This document shows positions 52,958 to 59,950 of a stretch of 64,000 bases of DNA, in pieces (the first letter of the stretch is position 1; the number at the start of each line of letters is the position of its first letter). Below the pieces are notes generated by a model. The model ran no database searches. It was not told where the DNA came from and was given only the letters and a program-made list of their open reading frames with translations. The stretch is from Pseudomonas sp. PDM04. GTDB lineage: Bacteria > Pseudomonadota > Gammaproteobacteria > Pseudomonadales > Pseudomonadaceae. The stretch covers positions 1-64,000 of the forward strand of contig NZ_JACVAI010000009.1 of NCBI RefSeq assembly GCF_014851765.1. Reading direction: 5' to 3'. Made by a program: the position numbers and the translations under genes.

Positions 52958-55900
52958 ATGCAAACCCGAAACGGAATCCAGTTGTACTCCGCCTCAGACA
53001 TCTGCGGTTTTCTCGAATGCCAGCACCTGACGACGCTGGACCTTCAACACCTCGTCATGCCCATGGAAAAAGCGCCGGCGAGTGATCAGAACCGTTTGAT
53101 TCAGGACAAAGGACTGGCCCATGAGGCGGCCTTTCTGGAGCGGCTCAAAACCGAAAATGCCAGCGTCGTCGACATCGCGCAGGGCAATCCGAGTTTTGCT
53201 CGGCGGGTGGAATTGACCATCGAGGCGATGAAGGCGGGCGTCGACATCATCTTTCAGGCGTCGCTCCAGCAAGGCCCCTATATCGGTCATGCCGACTTCC
53301 TGCGCAAAGTACCGCGCGCGTCGGCGCTGGGCGATCACAGCTACGAAGTGATCGACACCAAACTGGCGAAAACCGCCAAGGCCAAGTTCCTGATCCAGGT
53401 CGCCCTCTACTCCCGAATGCTGATGCCGATTCAGGGTATACAGCCACAGTGCATGTACGTGGTGCTCGGCGATGCGCAGCAAACCGAACAGGCCTTTCGG
53501 GTCGCCGACTACGCCGATTACCTCGAGCAGGTTCTGCAGCGTTTCGAAGCGTTCGTGAACAAAGCCGACCGCCCCTTCACCTATCCGGACCCCTGCGGTT
53601 TTTGTGGATTTTGCGCCTGGCGCGACCGCTGTGACGAGCAGCGCCAGCAGGACGATCACCTGTCGGCCGTCGCCGGCATCAGCCGCTCGCAGATCCAGAA
53701 ATTGCAGAGTGCCGGCGTGACCACTTTGCGCGAGCTGGCCGAGAGCGGCGAAGACCTGCGCGTGGCGAAACTGCAGAGTGAGTCGTTGAACAAGCTGCGC
53801 CATCAGGCGCGTTTGCAGTTTCAGGGGCGCTTCAGCGGCGTCCCGCTGTTCGAACTGCTCGCCGTGTCGGGTGAGCGACGTGGCTTTCATCGCCTGCCCC
53901 ACGCGGTCGAGGGCGACCTGTTCTTCGACATGGAGGGCAACCCCCTGGAAGAAGGTGGGCTGGAATACCTGTTCGGTCTGTACATCGATGAGGGAGGGGC
54001 GCAAGTGTTCAAACCCTTCTGGGCGCATGACCGAGAGCAGGAAAAGCTCGCCTTCGAACAGTTCATCGACTGGGTCATCGCCCACCTGCAGCGTTACCCC
54101 GACGCGCATGTTTACCACTACGCCTGCTATGAAGAGACGGCGATCAAACGCCTGATGAGCCAGCACGGGACGCGTGAGGCACAGGTGGACTGGTTGCTGC
54201 GTAACGGCAAGCTCATCGACTTGTACAAGGTCGTGCGCGAAGCGATCCGGGTGTCCGAGCCCAGCTACTCGATCAAGAACATCGAGCACTTTTACATGGA
54301 TCAGCGCGACGGCGACGTGACCAATGCCGGCGCGAGCATCGTGTTTTATGAGCGCTGGAAAGAAACGCGTGATGCGGCGTTGCTGGACAAGATCGAGCGT
54401 TACAACGAAGACGACGTGCGTTCGACCTGTCTTCTGCGTAACTGGCTGATGACAATCAAACCGTCGGTTGCAGGCGGTGTTCCCGTGCCTGAAACCGAAT
54501 CCGCAAAATCCGTTGCGGAGCAAACCGAGATCGAGATCCGGTTGGAGGACTATCGCCATCGGCTGCTGGCCGATGACGAGGGTCCGGTCCGGCTGCTCAC
54601 CTTTCAGTTGCTCGACTTTCACCGTCGCGCCGACAAGCCGACGTGGTGGCAGTTGTTCAGTCGACGGGACATGACGACCGAAGAGTTGCTGGAGGATATC
54701 GAAAGCCTGGCCGGTTTGCGGCGTACGGATACACCTGCGACACCGGACAAAAGATCGTTTTTGTATGAATACCGTTTCGAACCTCAGGAAACCAAGATGC
54801 GGGGAGGTTCGGCAGGTGTCATCAGTGAATCCTTGAACCCGGTGCAACTGGTGCACCTGGACTATGATCGGTGCCTGGCGACCTTCAAGGCCACCGCGGC
54901 CAAGGCACCGCCCGATCAGTTCGACATGATTCCTGGCACACCGATCCCGACGGGTTCGCTGCGCGAAGCGCTGTATCGATACGCCGACAATGTCCTGGCT
55001 GGCGGTCAGCGCTTCCAGGCCGTCACCGATTTCCTGCATCGCCGCGCGCCCCGAGTGAACGGCGTCGAGCCTGGCGCGCCGCTGCTCGATCCTGGTTTGC
55101 CGACGCTGGAAGCCATCAAGCAGGTGGTGCGCCACCTCGATCACAGCGTCCTGTTCATCCAGGGGCCGCCCGGTGCAGGCAAGACCTACACCGGCTCCCA
55201 TGTCATCGTCGACTTGCTCAAGGCAGGCAAGCGCATCGGCGTCACGTCCAATTCGCACCACGCCATCAATAACCTGCTGGCGGCGGTTGAATCGCGTGCG
55301 CTGGAGGCGGGCGTGACATTCAGCGGATTGAAAAAATCCGGAGAGAGCGAAGACACGGTGTTTACCGGCCGCTGCATTCGCTCCATCGAGAACAAGACGA
55401 AGTACCTTGAAGCCTGGGGGCCGAACACCCATTTGACGGCCGGCACCGCCTGGCTGTTTGCCGACCCGGCGTTCACCGAGCAACTGGACTACCTGTTCAT
55501 CGACGAGGCGGGGCAGGTGAGCGTGGCGAATCTGGTCGCGATGGGCCTTGCTGCGCGCAACATCGTCCTGATGGGCGACCAGATGCAATTGTCGCAGCCC
55601 GTGCAAGGTGTCCATCCGGGCCGCTCCGGCGACTCCATTCTCGACTACCTGCTGGATGGCACGCCCACCATCGCGCCTGATCGTGGGGTGTTCCTGGCAC
55701 ACACCTGGCGCATGCATCCCGACGTCTGCTCGTTCATTTCCCAAGCCGTGTACGAGGGTCAGTTGTCGCCGGCGCCCGGTAACGAGAAACGGGTGTTGTC
55801 ACTGGATGGTCAGCGTCCGGAAGTACCCAGCAGCGGGCTGATGTTTTGCCCCGTGGAACACGATGGCAACAGCCAGAGTTCGGACGAGGAGGCGGCGTAC

Positions 55901-56323
55901 GTCAAAGCACTCTACGCCTACTTCCTGCGCCAGCGCTTCGTGGATAACGAGGGTGTGGCGCACGAGATCGGCGTCGACAACATCCTGGTGGTCGCCCCCT
56001 ACAACCTGCAGGTGCAGTTGCTGAAACAGGTGCTGCCAACGGGCGCTCGCGTCGGCACGGTGGACAAGTTTCAGGGGCAGGAAGCGGAGATTGTCATCGT
56101 CTCGATGGCCACCTCCAACGAAAACTACCTGCCCCGGGACATCAGTTTCCTGTATTCGAAAAACCGCTTGAATGTGGCCGTCAGCCGAGCAAAGTCCCTG
56201 GCGTGCATCGTCGCCAGTCCGGACCTGACCGCCGTGCGCTGCGTGACGCCTCAGGAGATGAGTCTGGTCAACGGCCTGTGCATGGCCATCAGACACGGCG
56301 CGGGTGAACGCTGTGCAGGTTGA
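52958..56323 (+). CDS. TM0106-type RecB-like nuclease, RNase H-like domain and SF1 helicase fusion
   Basis: An 1121-residue fusion of three parts. Residues 1-230 are a PD-(D/E)XK nuclease with Asp113 (GHADFL), Glu130 and Asp133-Lys135 (YEVIDTKL). Cysteines at 16 or 21 and at 213, 216, 219 and 225 suggest an iron-sulfur cluster as in Cas4, AddB and Dna2. Residues about 330-510 carry an RNase H-like exonuclease (FFDMEGNPLEEGG, KLIDLYKVVREAI, YNEDDVRST). From about 700 comes an SF1 DNA2/UPF1-type helicase with Walker A GPPGAGKT (736-743), DEAG (849-852), GDQMQL, TWRMHP, VDKFQGQEAEIVI and NVAVSRAK. This matches the TM0106 family. The ankyrin gene overlaps its end by 20 bases. Confidence 0.86.
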   Translation: MQTRNGIQLYSASDICGFLECQHLTTLDLQHLVMPMEKAPASDQNRLIQDKGLAHEAAFLERLKTENASVVDIAQGNPSFARRVELTIEAMKAGVDIIFQASLQQGPYIGHADFLRKVPRASALGDHSYEVIDTKLAKTAKAKFLIQVALYSRMLMPIQGIQPQCMYVVLGDAQQTEQAFRVADYADYLEQVLQRFEAFVNKADRPFTYPDPCGFCGFCAWRDRCDEQRQQDDHLSAVAGISRSQIQKLQSAGVTTLRELAESGEDLRVAKLQSESLNKLRHQARLQFQGRFSGVPLFELLAVSGERRGFHRLPHAVEGDLFFDMEGNPLEEGGLEYLFGLYIDEGGAQVFKPFWAHDREQEKLAFEQFIDWVIAHLQRYPDAHVYHYACYEETAIKRLMSQHGTREAQVDWLLRNGKLIDLYKVVREAIRVSEPSYSIKNIEHFYMDQRDGDVTNAGASIVFYERWKETRDAALLDKIERYNEDDVRSTCLLRNWLMTIKPSVAGGVPVPETESAKSVAEQTEIEIRLEDYRHRLLADDEGPVRLLTFQLLDFHRRADKPTWWQLFSRRDMTTEELLEDIESLAGLRRTDTPATPDKRSFLYEYRFEPQETKMRGGSAGVISESLNPVQLVHLDYDRCLATFKATAAKAPPDQFDMIPGTPIPTGSLREALYRYADNVLAGGQRFQAVTDFLHRRAPRVNGVEPGAPLLDPGLPTLEAIKQVVRHLDHSVLFIQGPPGAGKTYTGSHVIVDLLKAGKRIGVTSNSHHAINNLLAAVESRALEAGVTFSGLKKSGESEDTVFTGRCIRSIENKTKYLEAWGPNTHLTAGTAWLFADPAFTEQLDYLFIDEAGQVSVANLVAMGLAARNIVLMGDQMQLSQPVQGVHPGRSGDSILDYLLDGTPTIAPDRGVFLAHTWRMHPDVCSFISQAVYEGQLSPAPGNEKRVLSLDGQRPEVPSSGLMFCPVEHDGNSQSSDEEAAYVKALYAYFLRQRFVDNEGVAHEIGVDNILVVAPYNLQVQLLKQVLPTGARVGTVDKFQGQEAEIVIVSMATSNENYLPRDISFLYSKNRLNVAVSRAKSLACIVASPDLTAVRCVTPQEMSLVNGLCMAIRHGAGERCAG

Positions 56324-56906
56324 TCGCGCCGAGGCGAAGGCGCTCGGCCTCGGGGACTGGCACCTGTGCGTGCTGCTCGATACGTCGCAGTGTCTCTCGT
56401 CCCTCGACCCGCAGGTGCTGAATGAGCGCAATGTGGCCGGCGATACGCCGCTCGACCTGGCCTATCGCCTGGGTCGCCGCGAACTGATGGGCAAGCTGCA
56501 AGCCCTCGGTGCACAGGGCGAGCCGCAGTTTCGCGACTGGCCTGGCCTCGGGACGTTCATGCCGCACGACCAGTACATTCACCAGCCGGCCCGTTATGGC
56601 AATGTCAAAACCCTGGAGGCACGCTACCGACTCGGCGGGAGCCTTAACGATCGCGATGCGCTGGGCAACACGCCGCTGCATTGGTTGGTGATCAATGGGC
56701 ATTTGAAGGCCGTCAAATACTTCGCCGAGCGCTACCGGTCGTTTGGCCTGGACCTGAACGCGAAGAACCGCCAAGGCGAGACCGCGCGCAACATTGCGTT
56801 GGGTAACGGCTTTCACGAGACCGCACAGCAGTTGTTGACGGCCGAGGTCGACAACTGCATCGGTGCGCTACGCATCTGGCGCGAGATGGGGCTCAATCAT
56901 GCATGA
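56304..56906 (+). CDS. Ankyrin-repeat protein
   Basis: A 200-residue protein with several ankyrin-like units: NVAGDTPLDLAYRLGRRELMGKLQALGA, YGNVKTLEARYRLGGSLNDRDALGNTPLHWLVINGHLKAVKYFAERYR and LNAKNRQGETARNIALGNGFHETAQQLL. The GNTPLHWLVINGHLKAVKYF unit is a textbook repeat. It is probably a protein-binding partner of the nuclease-helicase, whose stop its start overlaps by 20 bases. The start is a GTG (56304, or 56313 in frame) with a weak ribosome binding site. Its last 14 bases overlap the convergent WYL regulator gene, an unusual tight packing. Confidence 0.75.
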   Translation: MNAVQVDRAEAKALGLGDWHLCVLLDTSQCLSSLDPQVLNERNVAGDTPLDLAYRLGRRELMGKLQALGAQGEPQFRDWPGLGTFMPHDQYIHQPARYGNVKTLEARYRLGGSLNDRDALGNTPLHWLVINGHLKAVKYFAERYRSFGLDLNAKNRQGETARNIALGNGFHETAQQLLTAEVDNCIGALRIWREMGLNHA

Positions 56907-57768
56907 GCCAAGGCCGCAACTCCTTGAGGTTGGTCACCACAATCTGCTGCGCTTCGGGGTTGGTGGCCTGGTTTCGTGGGTCGACCTGGTAGCGGCGCAG
57001 TACGTACTTCACCAGGGCCTTGCGACTGGCGACGACCAGCGTCCCTTCGGTCATGCCGAAATCGGTTTCGATGATGGCCTGCTGTGCTGCATTCAAGCGG
57101 CCGTCGGGGGCAAAGATGATAGGGACCTCGGTATTCCAGTCCTCGTCCATCTCACGCGTGTTTGGCGACTCGTCGAGCAAATCCGGCTCGCCGCGCAAGC
57201 GGCTCAATACAAAGTCGCGGTACTGGCGGTTTTTTTCGCAGTACGCGCGCACATGCCAGCGCATCCCGGTGTACACCAGGGTGTGGGGGGCAATCAGGCG
57301 GATTTCCACGTTCGGCGTGTTGAGCGAAACGTACTCGGTCTCCAGGCGCAAACCGTCGCGACACGCCGCGAGCAAGGGCCGCAGGACTTCCGGGCGAATG
57401 GGCCGGTCGGGTACTTCCAGAACCTTGGTGTGGGCGTAGGCCAGGGCCAGCCCTTCGATGTGTGGCGCCCGCTCGTTGTTCTGGAAAAGCAGGTGCAGGT
57501 AGGCGCTGGCGCTGTCATCGATGAACAGGGGTTTGAAGTGCTTGCTCGGTACGTAGCCCTTGCGTTGCTTGTCATATGTCAAGTTTCGGGGCGCATGTTC
57601 ATTGATGTAGGTGTTGATGTCCTTGGACGCTTGTTGGCGACTGATCCCGAAGCTCTGCATCAGGTGCCCCGTGGTCAGGCGGCCCTCCCACCAGGCAACG
57701 GTCTCGATCAAACGATAGCGAAGTGCCAGGTCCCAGCGGACCTGCTCGATGGATTGCTTGCGTTTCAT
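56893..57768 (-). CDS. WYL-domain regulator of the BrxR/CapW kind
   Basis: A 291-residue DNA-binding protein with an N-terminal winged HTH (RWDLALRYRLIETVAWWEGRLTTGHLMQSFGISRQQASKDINTYI). A middle linker is followed by a WYL domain (IRLIAPHTLVYTGMRWHVRAYCEKNRQYRDFVLSRLRG) and a C-terminal extension (IIETDFGMTEGTLVVASRKALVKYVLRRYQVDP). This layout and the phrase YDKQRKGYVPSKHFKPLF are those of the BrxR/CapW group, repressors that control phage-defence operons such as BREX and CBASS. The ATG at 57768 has GGAG 5 bases upstream. It is divergent from the multi-GTPase operon across 119 bases, so it is a likely repressor of that operon and of itself. This is inferred from position and family. Confidence 0.85.
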   Translation of the reverse strand: MKRKQSIEQVRWDLALRYRLIETVAWWEGRLTTGHLMQSFGISRQQASKDINTYINEHAPRNLTYDKQRKGYVPSKHFKPLFIDDSASAYLHLLFQNNERAPHIEGLALAYAHTKVLEVPDRPIRPEVLRPLLAACRDGLRLETEYVSLNTPNVEIRLIAPHTLVYTGMRWHVRAYCEKNRQYRDFVLSRLRGEPDLLDESPNTREMDEDWNTEVPIIFAPDGRLNAAQQAIIETDFGMTEGTLVVASRKALVKYVLRRYQVDPRNQATNPEAQQIVVTNLKELRPWLMHD

Positions 57769-57791
57769 ACCCGCTCCATGTGTTTGAATAC

Positions 57792-57829
57792 TTTACCTGT
57801 ATAAGTCTACATTCTAGACCTGTCGTAAA
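57792..57829. promoter_or_regulatory. Candidate WYL-regulator operator
   Basis: TTTACCTGTA (57792-57801) and ACCTGT (57818-57823) form a direct repeat with 23 bases between starts. GTCTA-CATTC-TAGAC (57805-57819) is a perfect inverted repeat between them, and the 38-base block is flanked by TTTAC and GTAAA. It lies between the divergent regulator and GTPase operon and shares its first 10 bases with the other divergent promoter at 51332. Confidence 0.55.
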
Positions 57830-57887
57830 TCACTACATATCGTGTCTCTGTCTTCGGAATACATCGAAGACAGGAAAGGAAGACAGC

Positions 57888-58145
57888 ATGAGTATGCCGG
57901 AAGTGATTTCGACGGGTGCATTGGTGGGGATGGCGATCATCCTGCTGGTGCTGCTGCAACAGTATTTGAAGCTGAGCGACCTGTGGAAAATGGTCGAGCA
58001 CTACCAGAAGGATCTGCGCTGGGCGCAGATCTGGGAATCCGAAAACCGCGAGCTGCGCTCGGCGTTGCGGGCAGAGCGAGAGCACGTCGCGCAGTTGCAG
58101 CGACAGCTTGAGCTGTTGCGCGCGCTGATCCCGATTGCCGAGTGA
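57888..58145 (+). CDS. Small membrane-anchored coiled-coil protein, head of GTPase operon
   Basis: An 85-residue protein: one N-terminal membrane helix (STGALVGMAIILLVLLQQYL), then a charged heptad-like helix (EHYQKDLRWAQIWESENRELRSALRAEREHVAQLQRQLELLRALI). The layout is that of a single-pass anchor with a cytosolic coiled coil. It is the first gene after the regulator's divergent promoter. AGGAAAGGAAG gives a good ribosome binding site before the ATG at 57888; the frame upstream to 57723 lies in the promoter and regulator gene. No family recognised. Confidence 0.72.
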   Translation: MSMPEVISTGALVGMAIILLVLLQQYLKLSDLWKMVEHYQKDLRWAQIWESENRELRSALRAEREHVAQLQRQLELLRALIPIAE

Positions 58146-58177
58146 TCCGCTGTATCGATCTTCAGGAGATGGCATTC

Positions 58178-58378
58178 ATGCCGATAAAACCCAGGCCCTT
58201 CACGTTTGTGTGTGAAGACTGCAATTGGAAGAAAACCGTGGCACCGCGCAGTGATGCGTTGGCGGCTGGGGAGTGGTTCAGCGCTTGCCCCAAGTGCGGT
58301 GGTACGGCGTTGAAGATGCGGGCGGCGGGGTGGTTGGAGGCGGCTGCGGCAGAAATGATGGCGCGTCAGAGACGTTGA
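58178..58378 (+). CDS. Small zinc-ribbon protein
   Basis: A 66-residue protein with two CxxC knuckles, VCEDC (residues about 11-15) and ACPKCGG (about 36-42), typical of a zinc ribbon. The tail is an Ala- and Arg-rich helix. The ATG at 58178 has GGAG at nine bases; a closer ATG at 58169 abuts the GGAG and cannot use it. It is the second gene of the GTPase operon, and could be a nucleic-acid or protein-binding accessory factor. No function can be inferred beyond the fold. Confidence 0.7.
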   Translation: MPIKPRPFTFVCEDCNWKKTVAPRSDALAAGEWFSACPKCGGTALKMRAAGWLEAAAAEMMARQRR

Positions 58379-58509
58379 GTCCCCTGGCCGCATGAACAAG
58401 GCGGCTGCGTTCAGTCATGGCGATATGGCACTATCTGCCGATAGCCTCATGGATTGCAGCCGCGCAAACCGCTGTCATTGAAGATGGCGTCCCAAGGAGT
58501 TTCAGGTTT

Positions 58510-59379
58510 ATGGATCAGGCAGAGCTGTACATCGATGCACTCGAGGCCGAGTGCAAGCGTCTCCAGCAGCAACAAGCGCAGACGGTGCCACCCAAGCCGA
58601 GCATCGCGGCCTGGGGTTTGGTCAAGGCCGGCAAAAGCTCGCTGCTCAACATGTTGAGCGGCCATGCTCAGGAAGAGTATTTCGCCACCGGCACAGTGCG
58701 GACCACCCGCACCAACCAGCAGCTTGAGCTGGAGCACTATGTGCTGATCGACACACCAGGCCTTGGCATCGAGCAAAGCGACAGCCAACAGGCCATGGAA
58801 GGGCTCGACGTCGCCGATGTCGTGATGTTTGTCCATGCGCCGCCGGGTGAACTGGACGAAGAGGAGATCGACCTGCTGCTCAAGTTGCATGACGTCCATG
58901 GCGATGCCCTTGAGCAGCGGCTGGTGATGGTGCTCAGCCTGCTGGACAAAGACCAGGACGGCGCGATGGCGCAAGTGCGCGAGCGCATTGAAAGCCAGGT
59001 GCTGCGCTGCCTGGGGTTCCAGCCGACGTGCGTTGAAGTCTCCAGTCGCCGCTACCAGCGCGGTGTTGAATTGGGACGTCAGGGAATGCAGGAAAAGAGT
59101 GGCGTGCCGGCCTTGGCGTTGCAGCTTGAGCAGATGGCGAGTGCATTGGGCCCGCAACTGGCAGCCAGCCGGCACAAGCGTCTGGTGCAACGCCGGGAGG
59201 AACTGAGCGCCGCGCTCGATCGGGCCCTGGAGCAGGAACAGGCCAAGGTCCAGGCGCTCTGCGCACCCTACGCCAAAACCGCCAATGCCTTCATCGCCCT
59301 GATGTCCAGCATCCAAAGCCAATTCTCGATCAAGACCGCCGAGCTCCGCACGGCCCGCGAGAAGTTGAGCAGCCTTTAA
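58510..59379 (+). CDS. GTPase 1 of the cluster, dynamin-like
   Basis: A 289-residue P-loop GTPase. G1 is GLVKAGKS (residues 36-43), G3 is DTPG (VLIDTPGLGIEQSDSQQAMEGLDVADVVMFVHAPPG), and the G4 region reads VLSLLDKDQDG. After the G domain come helical segments with strong heptad character (RREELSAALDRALEQEQAKVQAL and SQFSIKTAELRTAREKLSSL) but no membrane helix. This fits a bacterial dynamin-like GTPase lacking its own anchor. The ATG at 58510 has AGGAG 10 bases upstream; the frame extends to 58417 without a usable binding site. The anchored coiled-coil proteins on either side of it (57888, 59396) are possible membrane partners. Confidence 0.78.
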   Translation: MDQAELYIDALEAECKRLQQQQAQTVPPKPSIAAWGLVKAGKSSLLNMLSGHAQEEYFATGTVRTTRTNQQLELEHYVLIDTPGLGIEQSDSQQAMEGLDVADVVMFVHAPPGELDEEEIDLLLKLHDVHGDALEQRLVMVLSLLDKDQDGAMAQVRERIESQVLRCLGFQPTCVEVSSRRYQRGVELGRQGMQEKSGVPALALQLEQMASALGPQLAASRHKRLVQRREELSAALDRALEQEQAKVQALCAPYAKTANAFIALMSSIQSQFSIKTAELRTAREKLSSL

Positions 59380-59395
59380 GTCAAGGAGACTTGCA

Positions 59396-59950
59396 ATGCC
59401 TTTACCCTGGTTGATTGGTGTCGCTGCAGTGGCTGCCGTCACCGCGATCGTCAAGAGCGTGTCGGATGACAGCCCCTCTTCAAGTTCCTCCAGCTCCTCA
59501 GGTTCTGGAGAGGCCGAGCGCCGCAGGCTGGATCTTGCCGCCAAGCGCGAGCGCGAGGAGACCAACCTGAAGAAACGGATCTCCGATCTGGAAAAAGATC
59601 GCCGCGATCAATTGAAGGTTCAGCTCAACAGCGTCGCCCCGACCCTGGAACAGCCCGTCAAGGCGATGGCGCCTGGCAGGACGGCCACCCAGTTGGAGCA
59701 GATCATCGCCGGCACTCAGTCTTCGACCTCTGCTTATGGCGAGTCGATGAAAATCATTCTGGGTGCGGATTCGTCGTTCTCGGCGGTGAGATCCAAGCGT
59801 TTTCTGACGCTGCTCAATGTCCTTGAAGGCCTGACCGCGCCGCTAGCCGTCCAGGCGCAGGAGCAACAGGCGCAAACTCAGGTCAAGCAATCGGCCGCCC
59901 GAATCAAGCGTTTGCAGCAATTGAAAACCAGCGTGGAGCGGTTGACATGA
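59396..59950 (+). CDS. Anchored coiled-coil protein with poly-serine linker
   Basis: A 184-residue protein with an N-terminal hydrophobic segment (LPWLIGVAAVAAVTAIVKSV), then PSSSSSSSSGSGE (about residues 27-39), a highly charged coiled coil (RRRLDLAAKREREETNLKKRISDLEKDRRDQ) and a helical C-terminus (LAVQAQEQQAQTQVKQSAARIKRLQQLKTSVERL). It looks like a membrane tether or regulator with a flexible linker. The start is 16 bases after GTPase 1, with AAGGAG before it. Its stop overlaps GTPase 2 by 4 bases (ATGA), suggesting coupled synthesis. No family recognised. Confidence 0.7.
   Translation: MPLPWLIGVAAVAAVTAIVKSVSDDSPSSSSSSSSGSGEAERRRLDLAAKREREETNLKKRISDLEKDRRDQLKVQLNSVAPTLEQPVKAMAPGRTATQLEQIIAGTQSSTSAYGESMKIILGADSSFSAVRSKRFLTLLNVLEGLTAPLAVQAQEQQAQTQVKQSAARIKRLQQLKTSVERLT

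Noticed and set aside
57723..57887. Upstream extension of the small anchored coiled-coil protein
   Set aside because: It would run through the start of the regulator gene and the candidate operator, and the ATG at 57888 has its own strong ribosome binding site.
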